Assembly: GCA_964347835.1 (NCBI GenBank)
Contig: CAYFZR010000050.1
Span: 11,212 to 75,211 of the forward strand
DNA: 64,000 nt
Origin: CAYFZR01 sp964347835 [NCBI: uncultured archaeon]
GTDB lineage: Archaea; CAYFZR01
Direction of reading: 5' to 3'
Translations under genes and position numbers: made by a program
Notes under the pieces: model-generated
The model's database searches: none
What the model was told of the DNA's origin: nothing
The model's input: only the letters and a program-made list of their open reading frames with translations
In this document: in pieces, positions 52,806-60,554 of the stretch
How the letters are laid out: every line of letters begins with the position of its first letter
Numbering within the stretch: the first letter of the stretch is position 1

Positions 52806-53044
52806 AAAATGAAATTTTGATTGAGATACCATGTAGCGAGCGGATGGGTACAATCTTCATAAAATCTTTAAAAAAAGAGGTTGAAATTTCTAAGGGAAGA
52901 CAACAGATAGATATAAATTACGATGAAAGTTTAATTATAAATATAAAAACCCAAGATCTCGTTTCATTGAGAGCTGGAGTAAACACATATTTAAGGTTAG
53001 TCTTACTAATCCTACAGATTACGAGGTGGTTAAATGAGTGCTGA
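52802..53044 (+). CDS. Pcc1-family protein (KEOPS Pcc1 or Pcc2)
   Basis: An 80-residue protein with the Pcc1 fold order: strand NEILIEIPCS, helix MGTIFIKSLKKEVEI, strands QQIDINYDESLIINIKTQDL, then VSLRAGVNTYLRLVLLILQI, which fits the LRA-x-x-N-[ST] pattern of Pcc1. It stands in the superoperon before prefoldin beta, as in other euryarchaea. It is divergent from the family member at 35269-35514. Archaeal Pcc2, described as a fifth KEOPS subunit, is a Pcc1 paralogue, so one of these two genes is a candidate. Confidence 0.75.
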   Translation: MKNEILIEIPCSERMGTIFIKSLKKEVEISKGRQQIDINYDESLIINIKTQDLVSLRAGVNTYLRLVLLILQITRWLNEC

Positions 53045-53399
53045 GATACCGCAGCATATAAGACATCAGATTGCCCAACTCCAACAGATGCAACAGCAAG
53101 CGCAAGCCATAGTTACCCAAAGGTATCAGATAGAACTACAATTAAAAGAAACAGAAAAGGCGCTGGAAGAACTCAACAAAAGTTCTGAAGGGGCAACAGT
53201 TTACAAGGCAGTTGGCAGTATACTTATAAAATCTGAAAAAAATCTCCTTGAAGAAGAGTTGAATGAAAGGAAAGAAACTCTTGAACTTAAGGTTCAAACC
53301 CTTAAAAGACAAGAAGAAAGGCTACAAACAAAGATACAGGAGAGACAGCAAAAACTTCAACAAGATCTCCAAGGATCGTCCTTAGGAATAGCAGGATGA
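53034..53399 (+). CDS. pfdB: Prefoldin beta subunit
   Basis: A 121-residue coiled-coil chaperone subunit: QHIRHQIAQLQQMQQQAQAI, VTQRYQIELQLKETEKALEE, EGATVYKAVGSILIKSEKNL and the C-terminal helix rich in Gln. Two alpha and four beta subunits form the jellyfish-shaped prefoldin that hands unfolded proteins to the thermosome. It overlaps its upstream neighbour by 11 bases and the DHH gene by four. Confidence 0.95.
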   Translation: MSAEIPQHIRHQIAQLQQMQQQAQAIVTQRYQIELQLKETEKALEELNKSSEGATVYKAVGSILIKSEKNLLEEELNERKETLELKVQTLKRQEERLQTKIQERQQKLQQDLQGSSLGIAG

Positions 53400-54346
53400 A
53401 AGAAATAATAAAATACTTTGAAAAGAATAAGAATAAAAAATTTTTGTTCCTCTCTCATCATAATTCGGACGCGGATGCCATATGTAGTAGTATTGGCTTG
53501 AGAAAGATCGTAAAAAAGAAATATCCTCGTTTTAACTGTACAATAGGCGTAGCAAAAGGCACAAATAAGTTCGTAAGAGATTTTTTTGATGTAGAAATAA
53601 TCAATAATCCAGATTTAGAAGAATACGACGAAATCGTTATAGTTGATACGGGAAGTATGGATCAACTAAGTCCTTTGGAGCCAGAAAACTTTGCGTTGAT
53701 TGATCATCATATTGTACATCCTGATATGCTAAAAAAAAGTAAGATTTCTCTTGTTGATGTGAATGCATCATCTACTGCCGAGATTATATATGAATTGTCC
53801 AAAGAAATGAATGTGTTCGACGGAAATATCTTAAAAACATTGATTATAGGAATAATGACGGATACCGGTCACTTACGCTTTTCAACTCCTAAGACTCTCA
53901 AAAATTTGGCAGAGATCTTGGAGAAAACTAACTGTGAAATAGAAGATTATTTTAGACTTGTGGATGGAAAATTTGATGTTTCACAAAGAATAGCTCATTT
54001 AAAGGCATCAAAGAGGATAAAAATAACCAGAAAGAATGATGTCTTGATTGCTACATCGTACGTAAGTTCTTTCGAGGCATCTGCAGCGAGGGCACTTTTA
54101 TCTCTAGGCGCAGATATAACCTTTGTTGTCTCTAAAAAAGATGATGGAATTAGAGTCAGTGGTAGGACTACAGGAGAAATGGTGAAAAGAGGCGTTAATC
54201 TTGCAGAGACTATGAAGGAAATCGGAGATTTAATTGATGGAAGCGGTGGAGGGCATCCTGGCGCAGCAGGAGCAAACGGTGCTAAGGGAGAGGTTAAAGA
54301 AATTTTGGATTCTTGCGTAAATTTAACTCTCAAGCAGTTAGGATGA
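53396..54346 (+). CDS. DHH/DHHA1 phosphoesterase (NrnA-like)
   Basis: A 316-residue DHH protein. FLSHHNSDADAICSSIGL (motif I; S replaces the usual P before DxD), IVIVDTGSMDQL, ALIDHHIVH (DHH), and DTGHLRFSTPKTL are metal ligands. The C-terminal DHHA1 part has IRVSGRTTGEMVKRGVNL and GGGHPGAAGANG. Members cleave nanoRNA, cyclic dinucleotides or related substrates. Last gene of the superoperon. Confidence 0.88.
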   Translation: MKEIIKYFEKNKNKKFLFLSHHNSDADAICSSIGLRKIVKKKYPRFNCTIGVAKGTNKFVRDFFDVEIINNPDLEEYDEIVIVDTGSMDQLSPLEPENFALIDHHIVHPDMLKKSKISLVDVNASSTAEIIYELSKEMNVFDGNILKTLIIGIMTDTGHLRFSTPKTLKNLAEILEKTNCEIEDYFRLVDGKFDVSQRIAHLKASKRIKITRKNDVLIATSYVSSFEASAARALLSLGADITFVVSKKDDGIRVSGRTTGEMVKRGVNLAETMKEIGDLIDGSGGGHPGAAGANGAKGEVKEILDSCVNLTLKQLG

Positions 54347-54413
54347 GTGCTTAATAAAATTAAAGAACGTTGAAAGAAGAACAAAAACCTTCTTTGTTAA
54401 ATCTTTTAACTGC

Positions 54414-55283
54414 CTATTCCTCCTTGTACAGCTCCTTTCTCCTCGCCTCCAATAAATCATTTTCCTGACCTAAGAATTCTGCTGCCGTTAAAATCTTTAA
54501 TCCTTGTTCCTCCGCCACTTCAAATACATTTTCTATTCTTTTTTTCCATTTGAGATCTCTAAGGAAGTGATGATCCATTATAAAATCCCTTACTATGGTT
54601 TCATTCATTATTTTTATCATATTTTCAACGGATTTTTGTAGACTAAACTTCGAATAACGGAAGCCAAGCATATAAGTCATGGGTCCGTCCAGAAATATTG
54701 TCTTTGGATTTTCTTGAATTATGAAGTCAACTTGATCATCAATGCTAGGGCCTTCGACGTCTGATGTAAAGAGAAAGCACTCTTCTCCTTCCACTATTGA
54801 TACCTCTGTAACGTATCCTAATTTATTACTCGTACCATGAAATACTGGAGGTGAAAACTTTACTTGTGTGCCGCCAAATGTAAATTCTTTACTATCTGAA
54901 TACTCTAAAATTTTTGGTAAGCCTTCTATTTGGTCTAAAAAATATTTTGCTCTCTTCTTTTGACTGAAGTTTATGTTTTCGGTCGGGTGCTTTATAAAGA
55001 CGATCTTGTCCCTATAAATTTCGGGTTCATTTGGATCGTGATGGTCATAGTGGTAATGAGTTACGGCAAGAATATCTGACTTTTTTACGTATTCTTTAAT
55101 TTCATTCCAGTGTGCGTTCATTCGTTCTATTTCCATGCGATGCGGAGATAGCCCATATCTAGTCGGCGCTAAGGAAACACCGGGGTCCAAAAATATCTTA
55201 ATGTCTTCTGTTTCGACATAAGTAGCCATGCTCCTCGTTCCCAAGGAATCAGAAGCGATAGGAAGTATTTTCAAATCTCTCAC
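54414..55283 (-). CDS. Metallo-beta-lactamase-fold hydrolase (UPF0282)
   Basis: A 289-residue archaeal UPF0282 protein. SLGTRSMATYVETEDIKIFL DPG leads to the metal site LAVTHYHYDHHDPNEPEI, then VKFSPPVFHGTS, FLFTSDVEGPS and a C-terminal FIMDHHFLRDLKWKKRI. The HxHxDH variant THYHYDHH is typical of the family. Substrate unknown. It overlaps the DRG stop by four bases. Confidence 0.88.
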   Translation of the reverse strand: MRDLKILPIASDSLGTRSMATYVETEDIKIFLDPGVSLAPTRYGLSPHRMEIERMNAHWNEIKEYVKKSDILAVTHYHYDHHDPNEPEIYRDKIVFIKHPTENINFSQKKRAKYFLDQIEGLPKILEYSDSKEFTFGGTQVKFSPPVFHGTSNKLGYVTEVSIVEGEECFLFTSDVEGPSIDDQVDFIIQENPKTIFLDGPMTYMLGFRYSKFSLQKSVENMIKIMNETIVRDFIMDHHFLRDLKWKKRIENVFEVAEEQGLKILTAAEFLGQENDLLEARRKELYKEE

Positions 55284-56371
55284 CTCTTCAACTTAACGCT
55301 AAGAACATCATTATCATATAACACTTGATCCAATCCTACTCTTTGCCCATCAAATTTTACGGAGCCCCAAATCTGAGCGTATGAAAATTTTCTAATAAAG
55401 TCTCTGTGTATTTTTTTGCACGCATCCCTTACCGTAGAGCCTTCTTTCAATATCAAAGGCTCTTCGTAATCAACTTCTCCTCTTTGAGGTTTTAGAAAAA
55501 CTCTTATAAATTTCAATCTCCTATATATTTCCTCTATTAATATATCTACGTTTGTTCCTTGAAGCGCAGAGATAGATATGGCCTCTGTATAGATTTCAGA
55601 GGCAATTTTTTTAATTTCTTCATCATCCAACAAGTCCATCTTATTCAGTACCACAAGACTTTGAATATATACTCTGTTTCCAATAACTGCATCTATTAAT
55701 CGATCGAGAGTTACGTTTTCCCTTATTGTAATCTCAGCATTATGAAAGTCGTATTCTCTCAATACTGACAAAATAGTATTTTCTTCCAACTCTTTCAACT
55801 TTTTTGTAGAATTTACTCTAATACCACCGTGTCCAAGTTTTTTTATCTTGACATCAGGAGGGTCTTCGTTAATTCTAACACCAGTTTCATGCAATTCTTT
55901 TTTTATGGCTTCAAACTGTTTTTTATCGAATGAATCTACCATTATTAATATCAAATCAGCATTTCTGATAACAGATATCACTTCCCTTCCTCTTCCCCTA
56001 CCAGTAGAGGCTCCTTCGATAAGACCGGGTACGTCAAAAATCTGTATCATCGCGCCTTTGTATTCAAGCATTCCCGGTATAACCTCCATCGTTGTAAATG
56101 CGTATGAATCAACCTTTGAATCTGCTTCGGTAACCCTGTTCAATAGAGTAGATTTTCCGACTGAAGGGTAACCGACTAGCACTACGGTAGCATCTCCACT
56201 TTTTTTAATAGCGAACTTTCGGCCTTTTTTCTTAGATAATCGCTGGATTTTTTCGTCCTTTAATTTTGCGAGTTTTGCCTTTAATTTACCGACGTGATGC
56301 TGGGTGGCTTTATTGTATGGTGTACTCCTAATTTCTTCCTCTATCAGTCTAATTTTCTCTTCTATATCCAT
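55280..56371 (-). CDS. DRG-type GTPase with TGS domain
   Basis: A 363-residue developmentally regulated GTPase (DRG/Rbg). It has the helical N-terminus MDIEEKIRLIEEEIRSTPYN, KATQHHVGKLKAKLAKLKDE, G1 VLVGYPSVGKSTLLNRVTEA, G3 IFDVPGLIEGASTGRGRGRE, G4 VLNKMDLLDDEE, an S5D2L-like insert and a C-terminal TGS domain. DRG proteins associate with ribosomes and promote translation at stalled sites. The ATG at 56371 matches family N-termini; GTG 56416 is in frame upstream. A TATA-like AACATTTAAAG near 56428 fits the ATG. Confidence 0.9.
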   Translation of the reverse strand: MDIEEKIRLIEEEIRSTPYNKATQHHVGKLKAKLAKLKDEKIQRLSKKKGRKFAIKKSGDATVVLVGYPSVGKSTLLNRVTEADSKVDSYAFTTMEVIPGMLEYKGAMIQIFDVPGLIEGASTGRGRGREVISVIRNADLILIMVDSFDKKQFEAIKKELHETGVRINEDPPDVKIKKLGHGGIRVNSTKKLKELEENTILSVLREYDFHNAEITIRENVTLDRLIDAVIGNRVYIQSLVVLNKMDLLDDEEIKKIASEIYTEAISISALQGTNVDILIEEIYRRLKFIRVFLKPQRGEVDYEEPLILKEGSTVRDACKKIHRDFIRKFSYAQIWGSVKFDGQRVGLDQVLYDNDVLSVKLKR

Positions 56372-56430
56372 AATAACACCGTTATTTTGATCCGTACATT
56401 CAATGATTGATTTCACGGGATAAACTTTAA

Positions 56431-56820
56431 ATGTTATTGACGCTCATGAATCTGGTGATGGAGTGGGATGGACTTCTTATGGGGCTATATCGAATTATGA
56501 CCAGTAGGTATGAGGTTTTGATTTTATTGATTGTTTTCTTATTATTAATCCTTCTTCTCAGGAGTATTATGGGACAAAAGAAGTCTTTGGTAGAACTTGA
56601 TACCAGCATTGAAAAGGTTAACGAACAAATCGAAGATCTTAGAGTGCAACTAAATGAGGTAATAGAATTGCAAAATAAGAACATTGGAAACCTCATTGAT
56701 AAAATAGCAGCGATAAAAAGTGTTTTAGACGAGATAAAGGAAAAAAAAGACGAACTTGAATTAGAGGCTCTGATTGACGACGTTGTAGCCTTCAGAAATA
56801 GGTTGTATAATAAAAAATGA
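56431..56820 (+). CDS. Membrane-anchored coiled-coil protein
   Basis: A 129-residue protein of unknown function. One transmembrane segment (YEVLILLIVFLLLILLLRSI) is followed by a long coiled coil (residues about 52-105: SLVELDTSIEKVNEQIEDLR, VQLNEVIELQNKNIGNLIDK) and a charged tail. It diverges from the DRG gene and converges on the reductase gene with its stop abutting. Several in-frame ATGs (56431, 56449, 56461) make the start uncertain. Confidence 0.66.
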   Translation: MLLTLMNLVMEWDGLLMGLYRIMTSRYEVLILLIVFLLLILLLRSIMGQKKSLVELDTSIEKVNEQIEDLRVQLNEVIELQNKNIGNLIDKIAAIKSVLDEIKEKKDELELEALIDDVVAFRNRLYNKK

Positions 56821-57990
56821 CTAACCTTGAAGAAAGATGTCTAATCCTGCTTTACCAACTATTTTTATGACTTTTGGAGATCTTAGAAGATTTAATATCA
56901 GTTTACCATGCCTATCGAAATGAGATTCTTCTTCAATGATTTTTTGAATCTCTGGAGAATCAAGTAAATCTAAGAGGGCATCTATCTGTTTATCCTCTAA
57001 TCTTTTGTATATTTTTCTGAAGATCTTTCCCACCTTTATTTCCCATCCAATCTCCTTTTTCCACATATCCTGATATATTTTTAGATAGTTTTCTGAGAAT
57101 TGGTTCGTTTCAAATGCTTCTTTTATGGTTTCAAAGGCGCATTTTGCACATAGCATGCCATAGTAAACTCCTCCTCCTGTCGTAGGCTTTACTTGACCTG
57201 CTGTATCGCCTACAAGGAGGATTCTATTATCATAAGTCTTTTTTCTTGGCTCTAATGGTATAAGCCCCGCGTTAACTTCAAAATATGAACGATTTATCCT
57301 ATCCCTCAACAAATCAGAGCCTAAAAGATTATCAAGGTATTTCTTTGGTGTTTCCTTTGTACACAGACCGATTCTAGAGATTCCTTCATAACTCGGAATC
57401 GACCATGCAAAGAAATCGGGAGCGATTTTTTTTCCAAGGTAGACTTCAACATTCTCTATTTCAGAATGTACTTCGTACTGTAAGCCAGAAACATATTCGT
57501 TTATCCTAGGAAAACCAAGTCTGTTAGCGAGTTCTGATCTTGCACCCTCGCATATTATGGCTATCTCGGATTTTATTTCAAAATTTTCATCCATTCCTTT
57601 TGCTATTACCCTTACAAAGTCATTTTCTACCTCTATATTTTCGCATCTTGTCTTCAATAGTAGTTCTCCTCCAGATCTTACAAAATCCATCCCAAGTTCC
57701 TTGTCAAAGATTTTTCTATCAATTACATACGCATTAGGAGTTAAATCTGCCATAAAAGATTTTTTTGAAGGTGAATATACTTCGATTTTATCGATTTTTC
57801 GTAAAACACTTTTTTTACTCAGAGAAAATTTTTCAAAAACGTCCTCACCAACTAATCCTGCGCATTGTACCGGTATCCCAATTTCTTGATCCTCTTCAAG
57901 AATCAATACGTCTATTCCCTCTTTTGAAAGAAGTTTGCCAGCGAACAATCCGACTGGGCCTGCCCCTATTATTACAACGTCTCTTTTCAT
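56821..57990 (-). CDS. Geranylgeranyl reductase family flavoprotein
   Basis: A 389-residue FAD oxidoreductase. MKRDVVIIGAGPVGLFAGKL with the GxGxxG loop, ILEEDQEIGIPVQCAGLVGE, EGARSELANRLGFPR and LLVGDTAGQVKPTTGGGVYY (second FAD contact) are diagnostic. Family members saturate the isoprenoid chains of archaeal lipids. ATG 57990 (MKRDVV-) matches family starts; an upstream in-frame extension to 58116 would overlap the divergent small gene and is not used. A TATA-like CGATAATAC precedes it. Confidence 0.9.
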   Translation of the reverse strand: MKRDVVIIGAGPVGLFAGKLLSKEGIDVLILEEDQEIGIPVQCAGLVGEDVFEKFSLSKKSVLRKIDKIEVYSPSKKSFMADLTPNAYVIDRKIFDKELGMDFVRSGGELLLKTRCENIEVENDFVRVIAKGMDENFEIKSEIAIICEGARSELANRLGFPRINEYVSGLQYEVHSEIENVEVYLGKKIAPDFFAWSIPSYEGISRIGLCTKETPKKYLDNLLGSDLLRDRINRSYFEVNAGLIPLEPRKKTYDNRILLVGDTAGQVKPTTGGGVYYGMLCAKCAFETIKEAFETNQFSENYLKIYQDMWKKEIGWEIKVGKIFRKIYKRLEDKQIDALLDLLDSPEIQKIIEEESHFDRHGKLILNLLRSPKVIKIVGKAGLDIFLQG

Positions 57991-58072
57991 ATGAAAAAAG
58001 TTATCCATACGGGATAATTGTATTATCGAAAGCCTTATATCTCCTTCGAAGAGATTTTCTTCTGGTGTGTTC

Positions 58073-58231
58073 ATGAGTATAATCCTAGCGCTCACAGCAG
58101 GCATTGTAATGGGCATTATCGAGTCTCTTTACCTCCAGAAGAAATCGAAATGGGAGGCTCAAACTGCTTGGTTTGTTGGTTTAATCTCAGGAATTACTAT
58201 ATGGGGATTAATATTTGCTAAGTTTTTATAA
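58073..58231 (+). CDS. 52-residue membrane protein
   Basis: A short protein with two hydrophobic segments (MSIILALTAGIVMGIIESLY and TAWFVGLISGITIWGLIFAK) joined by LQKKSKWEAQ, typical of a small membrane hairpin. TTATATCTCC (58035-58044) is a TATA candidate about 30 bases upstream. Its TAA stop is followed in the same frame by the cation transporter gene, with only five codons before that gene's likely CTG start. Confidence 0.68.
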   Translation: MSIILALTAGIVMGIIESLYLQKKSKWEAQTAWFVGLISGITIWGLIFAKFL

Positions 58232-58246
58232 TTTGGAGGGCTTAAA

Positions 58247-59110
58247 CTGGATATTGATGAAAGAGCTTCTTTAATTTCAGTTATCGTAAATATTCTGCTT
58301 ACCCTCATGAAGTTGATTGTAGGATTCGTTTCTGGGAGTCTTGGGATAATAGCAGACTCCTTACATTCGCTGTTAGATGCTGCGTCTTCCGTACTAGCAT
58401 ACATTGGCATAAAGGCCAGCAAAAAACCACCTGATGAAAGTCACCCGTATGGACATCAAAAAGCCGAGACAATATCAGGCGCTGGAATAACAAGTCTTTT
58501 GGCTTTAACTGCCATTTTAATATTCTATGAAGCCTCTAAGAGATTATTTAATCCGATAGAATTAAATATCGGGATTCTTGCCTTCTCTGTGATAATTTTA
58601 TCCATATTTACAAATGAGTGGTTGGCAAGATACAAGTTTAGGGTGGGAAGAGATACTTTTAGCGTCTCGCTAATAGCGGATGCACAGCATTCAAGAGCCG
58701 ATGTTTTTAGTTCTATAGCAGTTTTATTCGGATTAACGGGTATAAGATTAGGATTTAATAAAGCAGATCCTATTGCTGCCGTAATTGTTGCATTTATCAT
58801 TTTAAAAAGCGGTTTTGGCTTAGGTAAAGAGATGATAGATGTGTTAATGGACGCAAGTCCTGGTGAGAGTGTAATCGAATGTATAAGAGAGTCAGCGAAT
58901 AGTATAGAGAGCGTAATAGAGTGCCACAATATAAGGGCGAGAAAAGTAGGAGAGCACGTCTTTGTAGACTTACATATAGAGGTAGACGGATCTTTAAGTG
59001 TAAAAGACGGTCATGATATCTCAAATAAGGTTGAAAAAGAGATTTCAAAGTGTTTGGTTGGAGTAAAATCTATTGTAGTCCATGTTGAGCCTCTAAAAGA
59101 TCGGCATTAA
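58247..59110 (+). CDS. Cation diffusion facilitator transporter
   Basis: A 287-residue CDF protein: ISVIVNILLTLMKLIVGFVS, GSLGIIADSLHSLLDAASSV (metal site), DESHPYGHQKAETISG, SVSLIADAQHSRADVFSSIA (metal site), and a cytoplasmic C-terminal domain with HNIRARKVGEHVFVDLHIEV. It exports divalent metals such as Zn, Mn or Fe by proton antiport. No ATG, GTG or TTG lies in frame between the upstream stop (58231) and ATG 58307, yet the family's first helix begins before 58307. GGAGGG then six bases gives CTG 58247, which I take as the start. Confidence 0.83.
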   Translation: MDIDERASLISVIVNILLTLMKLIVGFVSGSLGIIADSLHSLLDAASSVLAYIGIKASKKPPDESHPYGHQKAETISGAGITSLLALTAILIFYEASKRLFNPIELNIGILAFSVIILSIFTNEWLARYKFRVGRDTFSVSLIADAQHSRADVFSSIAVLFGLTGIRLGFNKADPIAAVIVAFIILKSGFGLGKEMIDVLMDASPGESVIECIRESANSIESVIECHNIRARKVGEHVFVDLHIEVDGSLSVKDGHDISNKVEKEISKCLVGVKSIVVHVEPLKDRH

Positions 59111-59257
59111 TCTTCATCTAATAGGTCTGAAAATATAAATTAACTTTAATTTATTTTTGAGGGTGTCTTAGCCAATTTTTTTTAATTTTCTTTTTTAAAG
59201 TCTTCGGCTATCATAATACTCAAAATTAACACCAACAATAGTATTAACTAGTATTTA
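59111..59257. other. AT-rich gap after the cation transporter
   Basis: About 150 bases with oligo-T runs (around 59170-59195) suitable for archaeal transcription termination of the transporter gene. I see no gene in it. Confidence 0.5.
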
Positions 59258-59390
59258 GCCTAACATTCCCGGCATTCACAACGCCCGCGAGCAAATTCCA
59301 AACAAGCCCAAAGGCACAACCTCAATAAGCGAGCAGGTGTCCCTTGAGACAACTGCCTCTGGTGGCGCAGTATGAATGCACATGTTATAC
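59258..59390 (-). mobile_element. attC-like recombination site candidate
   Basis: Read on the minus strand, a 133-base imperfect palindrome begins seven bases after the stop of the membrane protein gene with GTATAAC, close to the RYYYAAC inverse core, and ends with GTTAGGC, a perfect GTTRRRY core. AACAT/ATGTT and GCATTCA/TGAATGC pair at the two ends with unequal spacers (2 and 5 bases), as in the R and L boxes of integron attC sites, and the centre contains a further hairpin (GCAG-TGTC with GACA-CTGC). Length is within the usual 57-141 bases. Base composition is richer in GC than the surroundings. No integrase is present in the window. Confidence 0.5.
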
Positions 59391-59402
59391 GACATTTTCA
59401 GC
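59384..59402 (+). repeat. Inverted repeat, left copy
   Basis: GTTATACGACATTTTCAGC at the 3' end of the membrane protein gene; its inverted, slightly degenerate partner lies at 59955-59972 upstream of the same gene, 550 bases away. The copy overlaps the attC-like core and the stop codon. Confidence 0.6.
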
Positions 59403-59919
59403 CCCCGATGCGTTTCATGGGTGGAGCAAACCCCAATATTTGTATCGCTACTGTCACGGCTATCATTATGATAATAAATACACTTACCCATAAAAAGAGA
59501 ATGCGAAGCGGTTTGCCAGATAATCCGAGCCCTATTACAGCTCCACCAATTCCAAGTTCCAACGTTTGTCCCAGCCACCATCCAATTGTCAAACTAATAC
59601 TAATCGTTGAAATAGAAAACAACCCAATAGAAAAAGCTCCCCACATAAAACCACCGAATATTAACCCAAAGTTAAACCCGTGCTTCAAATCTCTAATATC
59701 CAATCTCTTCATTAACCAATAAAGCAATAATGCCAGTAATAAAAAGGATATATAACCAAGAGGAATTCGGATAAATGCATCTTCAGGAGACAGCAGAAAA
59801 GTATTAGGCTGGGTATATAGTTTCGCCAATACTCCTGCGTGAAGAAATAAATCAAACCCGATCATTGTCAGCCAGCCTGCAGATATGATTCCTATCTGAA
59901 CCCTTTTTGATGTCTCCAC
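59398..59919 (-). CDS. Membrane protein of unknown function (possible mobile cassette gene)
   Basis: A 173-residue polytopic protein with five hydrophobic segments (IGIISAGWLTMIGFDLFLH, IRIPLGYISFLLLALLLYWL, FGLIFGGFMWGAFSIGLFSI, LTIGWWLGQTLELGIGGAVI, LFLWVSVFIIIMIAVTVAI) and a short C-terminus ending in PPMKRIGG. No family recognised. The start is GTG 59919: GGAGATGAT lies three or four bases upstream. The reading frame is open to 60012 but without a signal. It is bracketed by inverted repeats and followed by the attC-like palindrome, so it looks like a transferred gene unrelated to its neighbours. Confidence 0.74.
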   Translation of the reverse strand: METSKRVQIGIISAGWLTMIGFDLFLHAGVLAKLYTQPNTFLLSPEDAFIRIPLGYISFLLLALLLYWLMKRLDIRDLKHGFNFGLIFGGFMWGAFSIGLFSISTISISLTIGWWLGQTLELGIGGAVIGLGLSGKPLRILFLWVSVFIIIMIAVTVAIQILGFAPPMKRIGG

Positions 59920-59954
59920 TATATCATCTCCATCTGCTTTATTTAATGTTACGA

Positions 59955-59972
59955 GCTGAAATGTCGAATAAC
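59955..59972 (-). repeat. Inverted repeat, right copy
   Basis: On the minus strand GTTATTCGACATTTCAGC, differing from the left copy by one substitution and one missing T. It lies 36 bases before the GTG start, where the end of a preceding cassette or the terminal repeat of a small element would be expected. Confidence 0.6.
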
Positions 59973-60082
59973 TTTTCGCGGTTAGACGAAGTAGCCGACC
60001 AAAGAGAGTCAATTTCGTTCCTCTTAGGCGAAGTCTAGCTCACTATTTTCAGACTATTAAAATCAGTCTCAAATAAAAGTTA

Positions 60083-60190
60083 TTGCGAAACCCTGATAGT
60101 TGGGAAAATGTTGTTGAGATCATTCTTCCCATGGAGATAACGTTAGGAGATAAGTCAAATCAACCAGAAGACAGAGAAGGAGGCAAATAA
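60083..60190 (+). pseudogene. Short reading frame, probably a gene remnant
   Basis: A 35-codon frame from TTG 60083 with a stop just upstream. The peptide (RNPDSWENVVEIILPMEITL, then a charged tail ending REGGK) has the look of a coding end but lacks a ribosome site at its start. Its last codons contain the AAGGAGG of the next broken frame. I cannot identify a parent gene. Confidence 0.35.
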
Positions 60191-60191
60191 T

Positions 60192-60502
60192 ATGGATAAA
60201 AAGAAAATAAAGAAATACGAGTTTAAAAACATAGCTTAAGCATTGCAGATGATGCAAACGGACCCAGAATGCAGGGCCTATATAGAAGAAAGAGTAAAGG
60301 AGGCTAACAGGAAAATGAGAAGGGAAAGGAGAGAAGAAGAAAAACCGGAATTGGGTGGGTTCATTTCAGAAAAACGCCTTCTGGCATAGAACTGTTAAAT
60401 GAACCGGTCTTAGTTGAAAAGAAACCCCAAAAGAAAAAGAAGAAAAAAAGAGTAATCGAAGTAGATCAAAGATACGGTGAGATAGATATAAACATTAGAT
60501 AA
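60192..60502 (+). pseudogene. Broken gene for a small basic protein
   Basis: AAGGAGG precedes ATG 60192 (MDKKKIKKYEFKNIA), then TAA at 60237. The same frame continues with ALQMMQTDPECRAYIEERVK and an Arg/Lys/Glu-rich helix up to TAG 60387. Near 60352-60360 a different frame takes over coherently (WVHFRKTPSGIELLNEPVLV, a poly-Lys run, VIEVDQRYGEIDINIR) and ends at TAA 60500. One stop and one frameshift thus separate three parts of what reads as a single protein of about 103 residues. Function not recognised. Confidence 0.55.
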
Positions 60503-60509
60503 AATCATG

Positions 60510-60525
60510 ATCACCTTTAGGTGAT
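60510..60525. promoter_or_regulatory. Palindrome upstream of the VWA gene pair
   Basis: ATCACCTTTAGGTGAT is a palindrome with seven pairs around TT. It lies eight bases after the broken gene and 30 bases before the 44-residue frame, as an operator or a short terminator would. No TATA box is clear nearby. Confidence 0.4.
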
Positions 60526-60554
60526 TGTTGAGGAAAGTTTATGAGGTTACGTTT

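Noticed and set aside
59276-59581. 101-codon minus frame across the attC-like palindrome
   Set aside because: It runs out of frame through the membrane protein gene and the palindrome; no ribosome site.
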